Assembly (NCBI RefSeq): GCF_030268965.1
Contig: NZ_BSSE01000027.1
Coordinates: 33,777 to 97,776 of the forward strand
Direction of reading: 5' to 3'
Length of the DNA: 64,000 bases
Source: Microtetraspora sp. NBRC 16547
GTDB lineage: Bacteria; Actinomycetota; Actinomycetes; Streptosporangiales; Streptosporangiaceae
Part shown: one piece after another, positions 11,824 to 20,242 of the stretch
How positions within the stretch are numbered: the stretch's first letter is position 1
Layout of the letters: the number at the start of each line of letters is the position of its first letter
Translations under genes and position numbers: made by a program
Notes under the pieces: model-generated
Told to the model about the DNA's origin: nothing
Database searches by the model: none
Seen by the model: the letters and a program-made list of their open reading frames with translations, nothing else

Positions 11824-12988
11824 CGTCTACATCGTCGACGCCGTCCGCACTCCCATCGGCAGGTACGGCGGAGCGTTGTCCGGCGTGCGGCCGGACGACC
11901 TCGCCGCGCACGTGATGCGCGCGCTCGCCGACCGCACTTCGGAGCTGGACCTCGCGCGCGTGGACGACGTGGTGTTCGGCAACGCCAACGGCGCGGGCGA
12001 GGAGAACCGCAACGTCGCCCGCATGGCTGCCCTGCTCGCCGGGTTCCCGGTGACCGTCCCGGGCAGCACGGTCAACCGGCTCTGCGGCTCCGGGATGGAG
12101 GCCGTGATCCAGGCCTACCGCGCCATCGCGGTCGGGGACGCCTCCGTGGTGGTCGCGGGCGGCGTCGAGTCGATGAGCCGCGCGCCCTGGGTCGTGCCCA
12201 AGCCCGAGCGGGCGTTCCCCGCCGGACACCAGCAGATGGTGTCCACCACGCTCGGCTGGCGGCTGGTCAACCCCCGCATGCCGGAGGAGTGGACCATCGC
12301 GCTGGGCGAGAGCGCCGAGCTCCTCGCCGACGAATACGCCGTGACCCGCGAGGCCCAGGACGCCTTCGCCCTCGCCAGCCACGAGAAGGCGGCCCGCGCC
12401 TGGAAGGACGGCGCGTACGCCGCCGAGGTCGTCCCCGTGAACGACCTCGTCCGCGACGAGGGCATCCGCGAGGACACCTCGCTGGAGGCGCTGGCCAAGC
12501 TCAAGCCCGCCTTCAGGAAGGGCGGCACGGTCACCGCCGGCAACTCCTCTCCGCTGAACGACGGCGCGGCCGCGCTGCTGCTCACCGACGAGGCCGGGCT
12601 GGCCGCCACCGGGCGCGAGCCGCTCGCGCGGATCCGGGCCTCCGCCGTGACCGCGATCGAGCCGCAGTACTTCGGCGTCGGCCCGGTCGAGGCGGTGAAC
12701 CGGGCTCTCGGACGCGCCTCACGGAGCCTCGGCGACTTGCTGACCTTCGAGCTGAACGAGGCGTTCGCCGCCCAGGCGCTGTCCTGCCTCGGCCAGTGGC
12801 CCGGCCTCGACCCGGCCGTCGTCAACCCGCGCGGCGGCGCCATCGCTATCGGCCACCCGCTGGGCGCCTCCGGCGCCCGGATCACCGGGGCGGTCGCCCA
12901 CCAGCTCGCGGCGGCCGGTTCCGGAACCGGCCTGGCCGCGCTCTGCATCGGCGTGGGCCAGGGCCTCGCCGTCGTCCTTGAACGCTGA
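11816..12988 (+). CDS. pcaF: 3-oxoadipyl-CoA thiolase
   Basis: A 390-residue thiolase that cleaves 3-oxoadipyl-CoA to succinyl-CoA and acetyl-CoA, the last step of the pathway. The nucleophilic cysteine sits in NRLCGSGMEAV (about residue 90), the catalytic His in AIAIGHPLGASGAR, and the second Cys in ALCIGVGQGLAVV, where the usual GGG is GVG. Start is GTG 11816 with GGAGG seven bases upstream, overlapping the end of pcaJ by 8 nt. Length is typical. Confidence 0.93.
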   Translation: MRDVYIVDAVRTPIGRYGGALSGVRPDDLAAHVMRALADRTSELDLARVDDVVFGNANGAGEENRNVARMAALLAGFPVTVPGSTVNRLCGSGMEAVIQAYRAIAVGDASVVVAGGVESMSRAPWVVPKPERAFPAGHQQMVSTTLGWRLVNPRMPEEWTIALGESAELLADEYAVTREAQDAFALASHEKAARAWKDGAYAAEVVPVNDLVRDEGIREDTSLEALAKLKPAFRKGGTVTAGNSSPLNDGAAALLLTDEAGLAATGREPLARIRASAVTAIEPQYFGVGPVEAVNRALGRASRSLGDLLTFELNEAFAAQALSCLGQWPGLDPAVVNPRGGAIAIGHPLGASGARITGAVAHQLAAAGSGTGLAALCIGVGQGLAVVLER

Positions 12989-13036
12989 CCGGCGAAGGAG
13001 CGAGCCCCTCATGACCATGACAGCGAGGAGGCAGGC

Positions 13037-13816
13037 GTGAGCACGACCCCTCCGACTCCAGAACCCCAGGCCGTCATCGACGCCGAGATGGCGCGGATCC
13101 AGACGGATGCCGACAAGGCGCTCGCCGACGGCGGCCAGGAGGAGCTCCAGCCGCGACGCGACTACCCGCCCTACCGAAGCTCCGACCTCCGCCACCCCAA
13201 GCGGCCCCTCGTCGCCGCGCGGGAGGCGTTCACCGAACTGCGCGGGCCGGTGTTCGGCGTGACCGACGTGACGGAGCTGGACAGCGACCTCACCCGCCAG
13301 CACCATGGCGAACCGCTCGGCGAGCGGATCGTCGTGACCGGGCGGGTCCTCGACCGGGACGGCCGCCCGGTGCGCGGCCAGCTTGTGGAGATCTGGCAGG
13401 CCAACGCGGCCGGCCGGTACGCGCACAAGCGCGACCAGCACCCCGCGCCGCTCGATCCCAACTTCACCGGAACCGGCCGCTGCCTCACCGACGACGAGGG
13501 CCGTTACACCTTCACCAGCATCAAGCCGGGCGCGTACCCGTGGCGCAACCACCAGAACGCCTGGCGCCCGGCGCACATCCACTTCTCGCTGTTCGGCACG
13601 GCCTTCACCCAGCGGCTCGTCACCCAGTTGTACTTCCCGGGTGATCCGTTGCTCGCGTACGACCCGATCTTCAACTCGATCACCGACGAGCGGGCGCGGC
13701 AGCGCCTGAGCGCCGTCTACGACCATGACCTGTCCAGCCCCGAATGGTCGCTCGGTTACCGTTGGGACATCGTCCTCGACGGGCCGTCCGCGACCTGGAT
13801 GGAGGAAGGCCGTTGA
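13037..13816 (+). CDS. pcaH: Protocatechuate 3,4-dioxygenase beta subunit
   Basis: A 259-residue subunit of the intradiol ring-cleaving Fe(III) dioxygenase that opens protocatechuate to 3-carboxy-cis,cis-muconate. The N-terminal PcaH-specific helix region (residues 1-60) is followed by the dioxygenase beta-sandwich. Iron-ligand tyrosines and histidines lie in GRYAHKRDQHPAP, GAYPWRNH and WRPAHIHFSLFG. Start is GTG after GAGGAGG. A 48-bp gap separates it from pcaF, the largest in the operon, so a ribosome site is needed here. Confidence 0.94.
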   Translation: MSTTPPTPEPQAVIDAEMARIQTDADKALADGGQEELQPRRDYPPYRSSDLRHPKRPLVAAREAFTELRGPVFGVTDVTELDSDLTRQHHGEPLGERIVVTGRVLDRDGRPVRGQLVEIWQANAAGRYAHKRDQHPAPLDPNFTGTGRCLTDDEGRYTFTSIKPGAYPWRNHQNAWRPAHIHFSLFGTAFTQRLVTQLYFPGDPLLAYDPIFNSITDERARQRLSAVYDHDLSSPEWSLGYRWDIVLDGPSATWMEEGR

Positions 13817-14379
13817 GACCGCCCACACCGTCCCAGACCGTCGGTCCCTTCTTCGGCTACGCGCTGCCGTTCGCGGAAGGGGGAGAGCTCGTCCCGTCCG
13901 GGCATCCGGGTGCGATCACGGTGCACGGCGTGGTCTACGACGGCGCCGGTCAGCCGATCCCCGACGCGCTGCTGGAGTTCTGGCAGGCTGACTCCGCCGG
14001 AGGGCTCGACGGCGGGCCGGGCTCGATGCGCCGTGACCCGGTCACCGGCACGTTCGCCGGCCGCTCCGGCGTCGGGTTCACCGGGTTCGGGCGGGTCGCG
14101 ACCGATGCCGACGGCCACTGGACCATCCGCACCCTCACCCCGGGCCCGGCCGCTCCCGGCACCCTGCCGTACATCTCGGTGTGCGTCTTCGCGCGCGGGC
14201 TGCTGCACCACCTGTACACCCGCGTCTACCTGGAGGACGCGGCGGGCGACCCGTTGCTCGACTCCCTCGACGCGGACCGCCGCGCCACGCTGGTCGCCCG
14301 GCCCGAGCCGCACGCGACCTACCGGTTCGACATCCATCTCCAGGGCAGCGAGGAGACGGTCTTCCTTGAGTTCGGCTGA
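13813..14379 (+). CDS. pcaG: Protocatechuate 3,4-dioxygenase alpha subunit
   Basis: A 188-residue subunit that pairs with PcaH; alpha subunits lack the iron ligands. It opens with the signature PTPSQTVGPFFGYALPF and keeps the sandwich fold (GVVYDGAGQPIPDALLEFWQ, FGRVATDADGHWTI, FDIHLQG). The start is TTG 13813, overlapping the pcaH stop by 4 nt and preceded by GGAGGAAGG. Length is normal. Confidence 0.93.
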   Translation: MRPPTPSQTVGPFFGYALPFAEGGELVPSGHPGAITVHGVVYDGAGQPIPDALLEFWQADSAGGLDGGPGSMRRDPVTGTFAGRSGVGFTGFGRVATDADGHWTIRTLTPGPAAPGTLPYISVCVFARGLLHHLYTRVYLEDAAGDPLLDSLDADRRATLVARPEPHATYRFDIHLQGSEETVFLEFG

Positions 14380-15883
14380 GAGTTCGGCTGAGAGTCTGGC
14401 TGGGAGTCTGGCTGGAAGCCCGGCCGGCGAGCCGGGCCTGCTCACGCCCGTCTGGACCGGTAGCGCCGTCGAGGCCGCCACGGGCGACATCGCCGTGCTG
14501 CGGGCCATGCTCGACGCCGAGGCGGCGCTCGCCCGGGCCCAGGCCGCGCTCGGGGTCGTCCCGGGCGCGGCGGCCGATGTGGTGTGCGAGGCGGCCGACG
14601 TCCGGCTCTACGACGTGCGGGACATCGCGTCCCGGGCCAGGTCCGGCGGCAACCCGGCGATCCCGCTGGTCGCCGATCTCACCGCCGCCGTGGCCCGCCG
14701 CTCGCCCGAGGCCGCGCCGTACGTGCACCTGGGGGCGACCAGCCAGGACATTGTGGACACGGCGCTGATGCTGGTGGCGTCCCGGGCGCTTCCGCTGATC
14801 ATCGACGATCTGGGCCGCGCCGCCGACGCGCTGGCCCGGCTCGCCGCCGAGCACCGCGACACAGTGCTGCCCGGCCGCACCCTCACCCAGCACGCCGTCC
14901 CCACCACCTTCGGACTGAAGGCGGCGGGGTGGCGGGCGCTGGTCCTCGACGCCATGGACCGCCTCTCCCGGGTCGTCCTGCCCGCGCAGCTCGGCGGCGC
15001 CGCCGGAACGCTGGCCGCCTTCCAGGAGTACGCCTTCCAGGAGTACGCCTTCCAGGAGTACGCCGTTCAGGAGCACGCCGGGAACGGCACCGGAGACGGC
15101 TCCGCGCAGGGGCCCGCGGAGCGCGCCGTGGAGGGCGAGAAGGGGGGCGCTGCGGAGTGCGCCGCTCTGGCGCTGCTCCGCGGGTTCGCCGCGGAGACCG
15201 GGCTGGCCGAGCCGCCGCTGCCCTGGCACGTGCTGCGGACGCCGGTCGCCGACCTCGGGGCCGCTCTCGCCTTCACCGCCGCCGCCCTCGGCAAGATGGC
15301 CGCCGACGTGCTGGTCCTGTCCCGCACCGAGATCGGCGAGGTCGCCGAGGGCGCGGGCGGCGGGTCCTCCGCGATGCCGCACAAGAGCAACCCGGTCCGG
15401 GCCACGCTCGTGGCGGCCGTCGCGCGGCAGGCTCCCGCGCTCGCCGCCGTCCTCCTTGGGTGCCTCTCGGCCGAGGACGAGCGGCCCCCGGGCGCGTGGC
15501 ACGCCGAATGGCCGGCCCTGCGCGAGCTGCTGCGGCTCGCGGGCGGGGCCGCGACGAGTGCCGCCGAGCTGGCCGAGGGGTTGCGGGTCCATCCCGGCCG
15601 GATGCGCGCCAACCTCGACCGCACCGGTGGTCTCCTCCTCGCGGAACGCCTCGCGGTGGCGCTCACCCCGCTGATGGGCCGCGCCGAGGCCAGGGCCACC
15701 GTGGAACGCGCCTCCCGCAGGTCGGCCGCCGAGGAGATCGGCCTGGCCGAGGCGTTGCGGGACGAACGACTCCCCTTCACGGAGGAAGAGCTGCGCCGCC
15801 TGCTCGACCCCGCCACGTACGTGGGCCCCGCGCCGGCGCTGACCGATCGGGCCCTTCGCCGCCAGCCGCAGGTCAAGGAGTGA
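14366..15883 (+). CDS. pcaB: 3-carboxy-cis,cis-muconate cycloisomerase
   Basis: A 505-residue member of the fumarase/argininosuccinate lyase superfamily that lactonises 3-carboxymuconate. The family signature GSSAMPHKSNPV and the upstream LGATSQDIVDTALML and TLTQHAVPTTFGLKAAGW segments are intact. It is about 50 residues longer than usual for two reasons: an N-terminal SSAE/SLAG repeat tract after the TTG start, and an insert near residue 218 with AFQEY repeats and a Gly/Glu-rich stretch. TTG 14366 overlaps pcaG by 14 nt. The insert lies between core helices and may be a surface loop. Confidence 0.92.
   Translation: MSSAESSAESLAGSLAGSPAGEPGLLTPVWTGSAVEAATGDIAVLRAMLDAEAALARAQAALGVVPGAAADVVCEAADVRLYDVRDIASRARSGGNPAIPLVADLTAAVARRSPEAAPYVHLGATSQDIVDTALMLVASRALPLIIDDLGRAADALARLAAEHRDTVLPGRTLTQHAVPTTFGLKAAGWRALVLDAMDRLSRVVLPAQLGGAAGTLAAFQEYAFQEYAFQEYAVQEHAGNGTGDGSAQGPAERAVEGEKGGAAECAALALLRGFAAETGLAEPPLPWHVLRTPVADLGAALAFTAAALGKMAADVLVLSRTEIGEVAEGAGGGSSAMPHKSNPVRATLVAAVARQAPALAAVLLGCLSAEDERPPGAWHAEWPALRELLRLAGGAATSAAELAEGLRVHPGRMRANLDRTGGLLLAERLAVALTPLMGRAEARATVERASRRSAAEEIGLAEALRDERLPFTEEELRRLLDPATYVGPAPALTDRALRRQPQVKE
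15017..15076 (+). repeat. 15-bp minisatellite, 4 units, in pcaB
   Basis: Three identical units GCCTTCCAGGAGTAC and one diverged unit encode AFQEY repeats inside pcaB. This is a second in-frame minisatellite in the operon. Confidence 0.95.
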
Positions 15884-15885
15884 CG

Positions 15886-17082
15886 ATGAATCCCGCCCAC
15901 GCACCTGGGACTTCCGGAACCTCCGGGATGCCCGCCACCTCCGGGGCGCCGCGCCTGCACCATCGCGCTGAAGGCCCGGCGAGCGCCCCCGCGCTCCTGC
16001 TCGGCCCCTCGCTCGGCACCTCGCTCGCCGTCTGGGACCCGCAGGTACCCGCGCTCGCCCGCGACCACCGGGTCGTACGGTGGGACCTGCCCGGGCACGG
16101 GGACTCCCCGTCCGCGCTTCCGGAGGGGGCCACGATCGCGGACCTCGCCGCGCTCGTCCTCGACGTGGCCGACAGCCTGGGCATCGACCGGTTCCACTAC
16201 GCCGGGATCTCCCTGGGCGGCGCGGTCGGCGCGTGGCTGGCGCTCCACCATCCCGAGCGGGTGTCCTCGCTGACCATGGTCTGCTCGTCGGCATGGTTCG
16301 GCCCCGCCGACGGGTGGCGCGAGCGGGCCGCCGTCGTCCGGGCGAAGGGCACCGGCGTCATGGCCGAGAGCGCCGTCCAGCGGTGGTTCACCCCCGCGTT
16401 CGATGGAGCCGGCCCGTTCCTCGAGCACCTGCGCGGGGTCGCCGCCGACGGATACGCCGCCTGCTGCGACGCGCTGGCCTCATACGACGTCCGTGCCGAG
16501 CTGGGCGGGATCGCCGCGCCGACCCTGGTCATCGGCGGGCGGGACGACCCGGCCACGCCGCCCGCGCACGCCCGCGAGCTGGCGGACGGCATCCCCGGCG
16601 CGACGCTCGTGGAGATCCCGGGCACCGCCCATCTGGCCGGTGTGGAACGGCCCGAGCCCGTGCTCACAGCCCTGCTCGCCCACCTCGGCGACGGGGACGG
16701 CGCGCGCCGGTACGCCGCCGGCATGGGCGTGCGCCGTGCGGTGCTCGGGGACGCGCACGTGGACCGCGCGACCGCGAACGTCGACGCGTTCACGGCCGAC
16801 TTCCAGGACTTCATCACCCGCTACGCGTGGGGCGAGATCTGGACGAGGCCCGGCCTGGACCGCCGGACGCGCAGCTGCGTCACGCTGACCGCCCTCGTCG
16901 CGGGCGGACACCTGGAGGAGCTGGCGATGCACGTCAGAGCCGCCCTCCGCAACGGGCTCACCCCCGACGAGATCAAGGAAGTCCTGCTGCAGTCCGCCGT
17001 GTACTGCGGCGTCCCGGCCGCCAACGCGGCCTTCGCCGTGGCGCAGCGCACGCTCCGCGAGTCCCAGGAGCCGAACCGATGA
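15886..17082 (+). CDS. pcaL: Fused 3-oxoadipate enol-lactonase / 4-carboxymuconolactone decarboxylase
   Basis: A 398-residue fusion of PcaD and PcaC, as known in Rhodococcus and Streptomyces. Residues about 22-270 are an alpha/beta hydrolase with nucleophile motif GISLGG, acid GGRDDP and histidine GTAHLAG; this part hydrolyses the enol-lactone to 3-oxoadipate. Residues about 275-398 are a CMD-like helical domain (TRPGLDRRTRSCVTLTALVA, GHLEELAMHVRAALRNG) that decarboxylates the muconolactone. The first 20 residues are a TSGTSGMPATSG low-complexity leader. ATG 15886 follows AAGGAG, 2 bp after the pcaB stop. Confidence 0.94.
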   Translation: MNPAHAPGTSGTSGMPATSGAPRLHHRAEGPASAPALLLGPSLGTSLAVWDPQVPALARDHRVVRWDLPGHGDSPSALPEGATIADLAALVLDVADSLGIDRFHYAGISLGGAVGAWLALHHPERVSSLTMVCSSAWFGPADGWRERAAVVRAKGTGVMAESAVQRWFTPAFDGAGPFLEHLRGVAADGYAACCDALASYDVRAELGGIAAPTLVIGGRDDPATPPAHARELADGIPGATLVEIPGTAHLAGVERPEPVLTALLAHLGDGDGARRYAAGMGVRRAVLGDAHVDRATANVDAFTADFQDFITRYAWGEIWTRPGLDRRTRSCVTLTALVAGGHLEELAMHVRAALRNGLTPDEIKEVLLQSAVYCGVPAANAAFAVAQRTLRESQEPNR

Positions 17083-18266
17083 GCATCCCCACCCGCACCA
17101 CCGTCGCGATCATCGGAGCCGGCCCCGCCGGGCTGCTCCTGGCCCGGCTCCTCCGGCGCGCCGGCATCGACTCCGTCGTACTTGAGCACCGCGACCGCGC
17201 GTACATCGAGCAGCGCCAGCGCGCCGGCATCCTGGAGCAGGGAACGATCGACGTGCTGCGCGAGTGCGGCGCGGGCGAGCGGATGGACCGCCAGGGACTC
17301 CCGCACAACGGCGTCGAGCTGCGGTTCGACCGCCGAGGCCACCGGATCGACTTCCCCTCGCTCACCGGCGGCCGCGCCGTCATGGTCTACGCCCAGACCG
17401 AGATGGTGAAGGACCTGGTCGCGCTCCAGCTCGCCGACGGCGACCCGCTGCTGTTCGAGGCGCAGGCCGTCGCCGTCGAGGGGCTGGAGTCCGGGCAGCC
17501 GTCCGTCCGGTACGTCCACGAGGGCGGCGAGCGGACCCTGTCCTGCGACTTCGTCGTGGGGTGCGACGGATTCCACGGCATCGCGCGGGCCGCAGTCCCG
17601 TCCGGGGTGCTGCGGACCTTCGAGCGGGAGTACCCCTACTCCTGGCTCGGCATCCTGGCCGACGTGCCGCCGTCGTCCGACGAGCTGATCTACGCGCACT
17701 CCGACCACGGGTTCGCCCTGCTCAGCATGCGCTCGCCGAGCGTCAGCCGGCTCTACCTCCAGGTGCCGAACGGCACGAACGCCGCCGACTGGCCGGACGA
17801 GCGGATCTGGGACGAGCTCGACCTCCGGTTCGCCGTGGACGGCGACTGGAAGCTGGAGCGCGGCCCGATCACCTCCAAGTCGGTCACTCCGATGCGCAGC
17901 TTCGTCGCCGAGCCCATGCGGTACGGCCCGCTGTTCCTTGCCGGGGACGCCGCGCACATCGTGCCGCCGACCGGGGCCAAGGGGCTCAACCTCGCGGTAT
18001 CGGACGTCGTCGTCCTGGCCGAGGCGCTCACTCGGTGGCACGACACCGGGAGCACCGGCCTGCTCGACGCGTACTCGGACACCTCCCTGCGCCGGGTCTG
18101 GAGGGCCGAGCACTTCTCCTACTTCATGACCACGACGCTGCACCCCGACCCGGCGCAGAGCGACTTCGACACCCGGTTGCAGCTCTCCCAGCTGCACCGG
18201 ATCGCCGATTCCGAGGCCGCGGCGACGGAGCTGGCGCAGAACTACGTCGGCATCCCCTTCGAGTGA
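17079..18266 (+). CDS. pobA: 4-hydroxybenzoate 3-monooxygenase
   Basis: A 395-residue class A flavoprotein monooxygenase that hydroxylates 4-hydroxybenzoate to protocatechuate using FAD and NAD(P)H. The FAD-binding motifs are IIGAGPAGLLLARLLRRAG at the N-terminus, FVVGCDGFHGIAR (DG motif), and FLAGDAAHIVPPTGAKGLNL (GD motif). QRAGILEQG is typical of PobA. The ATG overlaps the pcaL stop by 4 nt, so it is the last operon gene and supplies the pathway's substrate. Confidence 0.94.
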   Translation: MSIPTRTTVAIIGAGPAGLLLARLLRRAGIDSVVLEHRDRAYIEQRQRAGILEQGTIDVLRECGAGERMDRQGLPHNGVELRFDRRGHRIDFPSLTGGRAVMVYAQTEMVKDLVALQLADGDPLLFEAQAVAVEGLESGQPSVRYVHEGGERTLSCDFVVGCDGFHGIARAAVPSGVLRTFEREYPYSWLGILADVPPSSDELIYAHSDHGFALLSMRSPSVSRLYLQVPNGTNAADWPDERIWDELDLRFAVDGDWKLERGPITSKSVTPMRSFVAEPMRYGPLFLAGDAAHIVPPTGAKGLNLAVSDVVVLAEALTRWHDTGSTGLLDAYSDTSLRRVWRAEHFSYFMTTTLHPDPAQSDFDTRLQLSQLHRIADSEAAATELAQNYVGIPFE

Positions 18267-18282
18267 TCGCGGGCCCGCGTCC

Positions 18283-18321
18283 ACGCCCTCTGATCAGCAG
18301 GCGTCTGGTCGGAGGGCGTGT
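18283..18321 (+). terminator. Hairpin after the pca-pob operon
   Basis: A perfect 9-bp stem (CACGCCCTC / GAGGGCGTG) 16 bp after pobA. The right arm is part of a short GGTCGG-GGGCGTGT direct repeat running to about 18345. Confidence 0.55.
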
Positions 18322-18389
18322 GGTCGGCGGGCGTGTGGTCGGAGGGCTCCGCCCGCCCCGATGGTGCACGCAGGTGCGCTATGACGTAT

Positions 18390-18403
18390 GCCTATTTATA
18401 GGC
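18390..18403. promoter_or_regulatory. AT-rich inverted repeat GCCTAT-TT-ATAGGC
   Basis: A perfect 6-bp inverted repeat with a 2-bp centre lies about 70 bp before the small membrane protein gene. It is a candidate operator or -10 region; nothing more can be said. Confidence 0.35.
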
Positions 18404-18473
18404 AGATAAAGCGTGACCTGCTGTTGGAAGGGCACCTGCTGTCCTTTGGGGGTCGGAGTCGGGGAGGAAGCGG

Positions 18474-18725
18474 ATGATTGAGCTGCTGGGAGCGATGATC
18501 TCCCTGGCGGCCGTGACGGTGCTCGGTCTGATCGCGTTGCTGCTGATCTCGCTCTGCGTGCTCGTCGGGCTGGCGGCCCTGGCCGCCTCCACCCGGCGGG
18601 AGACGTACGAGCGGGTGGAGGCGGGACGCGACCAGGCGGCGGGGGCGTCCGCCACGCGGGAGCGGCTCGTCCGCTACGGCGCACCCGCCCGTCCCGACCC
18701 GGTGCGCGGGCACGGTTCGCCCTGA
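18474..18725 (+). CDS. Small single-span membrane protein
   Basis: An 83-residue protein with a strongly hydrophobic N-terminal half (about residues 3-37, one or two spans) and a charged tail with an ETYERVEAGRDQ amphipathic stretch. The ATG has GGGGAGGAAG upstream, so translation is likely. No family is recognised. It may be a membrane-associated regulator or scaffold, but there is no direct evidence. Confidence 0.6.
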   Translation: MIELLGAMISLAAVTVLGLIALLLISLCVLVGLAALAASTRRETYERVEAGRDQAAGASATRERLVRYGAPARPDPVRGHGSP

Positions 18726-18923
18726 CTCCTGTGCCCGCCGATCGCGGTGCCTTGCTGACCCCTGATGGCCCGGCCGCGCGGTGGGACGCTCTGACGTCTC
18801 TGCATTTGCCCAAAATCGGGATTCGAACCCGGAAAGGCGGCTTCGCGTACCGGCGCGGGCCCTCCGCGTCACGGACCCGCAAAGCGGCCGGGCCCGCAGG
18901 CATACGGCGGCAGGGAGGGGCAG

Positions 18924-19400
18924 GTGACCCGTATGACTCAGCACACGAGACCGGAACCCGATCCACGTTCCCGGGCCGAGGACGAAGGCATCCCCGATCT
19001 CAGGGAGGGGACCCCGGAGCGGGAGTGGGCGCACGACCCCCAGGAGGAGCCGATTCCGGCGGAGTCGCCGGTCGGCATCGACGAGTGCGGCACCACGTCC
19101 GAGGAGATGGCCCGGGGGGAGCCGCTGGACATGCGGCTCCGCCGGGAGGTCCCCGACAAGACCCTGCTCTACGGCTCCTTCGAGGACGCCGAACCGGCCG
19201 CCGCCGATGAGAGGGTTCCGTACGGAGGCGAGGAGGACACCGGCTATCCGGAGGATGCCCGTCGTCCGACGGGACGTCTGGTGGACCCGGACGAGGGGGT
19301 CCGTGCGGACGTGGACCAGCAGATGATCGGGGAGGACGTCGGACCCGACGTCGGCGGCTACGGGCCCGAGGAGACCGCGATGCGGATCGAACCCGAATGA
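18924..19400 (+). CDS. DUF5709-type acidic protein
   Basis: A 158-residue, very acidic, soluble protein without membrane segments. The segments REWAHDPQEEPIPAESPVG, SLYGSFEDAE-like LLYGSFEDAEPAAADE and RLVDPDEGVRADVDQQMIGE match the actinobacterial DUF5709 family as I remember it. The GTG at 18924 follows GGGAGGGG; an ATG three codons later is possible. Probably intrinsically disordered. Function unknown. Confidence 0.7.
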   Translation: MTRMTQHTRPEPDPRSRAEDEGIPDLREGTPEREWAHDPQEEPIPAESPVGIDECGTTSEEMARGEPLDMRLRREVPDKTLLYGSFEDAEPAAADERVPYGGEEDTGYPEDARRPTGRLVDPDEGVRADVDQQMIGEDVGPDVGGYGPEETAMRIEPE

Positions 19401-19410
19401 CCCAGCCCCG

Positions 19411-19440
19411 CCTGGAACGGCCTGGAACGGCCTGGAACGG
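19411..19440. repeat. Three tandem copies of CCTGGAACGG
   Basis: A 10-bp direct repeat, three perfect copies, directly after the DUF5709 gene. The remainder of the 185-bp spacer to 19585 holds no gene. Confidence 0.9.
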
Positions 19441-19585
19441 CCGGGGCCGGGGCAGGCCGGGGATCGGGGGGAGAACCGAAGGACCGAGGCGGGGGATCAA
19501 CCGGGCGATCTACGGAGAGATCGGCTGTGAGCGAAGTGGGCGCTCACGATCCGCGACCCCCGTCCGGACCCGTTAGGCTGCGACG

Positions 19586-19999
19586 ATGGCGGGTGTTGAC
19601 GCGCGGCACGAGTGGCGGGTGCCGCGACGGATCCTGGCGGCGAAGACGGTCGCCGCCGCTGTCTGTGTCGTAGTCGCGCTGGTCGGCGACCGTTACCAGA
19701 TCTTCCTGGCGGGGGTCGCCGCGGCCGGGTTCGCCGCGCTGGTCCTGCGTGACCTGCTCGCGCCGGTACGGCTGGCGGTGGACGAGGGCGGCATCACGGT
19801 CGTCTCGGGTTTCGCCGGCCACCAGCGGCTCTCCTGGAACGACGTCGACCGGATCCGGGTGGACACGCGCCACCGCTACGGGGTCACGGCGCGGCTGCTG
19901 GAGATCGACACGGGGGAGCAGGTTCACCTGTTCAGCCGCCACGACCTCGGCACGTCCGTGATCGAGGTGGCCGAGATCGTGATGCGGATGCGCCCCTGA
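19586..19999 (+). CDS. Membrane-anchored PH-like domain protein
   Basis: A 137-residue protein with two closely spaced hydrophobic segments (about residues 18-34 and 39-56) and a C-terminal bacterial PH-like domain (VRLAVDEGGITVVSGFAGHQ, RLSWNDVDRIRVDTR, LLEIDTGEQVHLFSRHDLG). Such proteins are common in actinomycetes as single genes of unknown role. The ATG lacks a strong ribosome site. No operon partner is seen. Confidence 0.7.
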   Translation: MAGVDARHEWRVPRRILAAKTVAAAVCVVVALVGDRYQIFLAGVAAAGFAALVLRDLLAPVRLAVDEGGITVVSGFAGHQRLSWNDVDRIRVDTRHRYGVTARLLEIDTGEQVHLFSRHDLGTSVIEVAEIVMRMRP

Positions 20000-20242
20000 A
20001 CGGGCGAGGCGTCTCCAACCCCCTGACCGGGGGTGACGTCCGGATGCTCTTGTAGCCGTCGAAGGACCGGCTGGCGGTCTGCTCGGTGACGCGGCGCCAG
20101 GTGCGGTTAGCCGCTTGCCGTCGGTCGCACGCCTTTCGCGCTGTCTTCGGAGCACCCCGCCGACCCGGTCGCGCCGTACGAGGTGCACCATCACTGGTGG
20201 AAGGCGATAGGAAGAACCGGACAACGGGGGCAGTGACCAGGT
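20000..20242. other. Intergenic stretch without gene
   Basis: Contains a weak ACCCCC/GGGGGT hairpin soon after the PH-like gene and otherwise no coding signal. It should hold the promoter of the acyltransferase gene. Confidence 0.4.

Noticed and set aside
18810..18850. Possible tRNA: GGATTCGAACCC resembles a T-arm on the minus strand
   Set aside because: No matching acceptor stem, anticodon arm or D-arm is found at the right distances, and the T-stem has a mismatch. Probably chance or a tiny relic.
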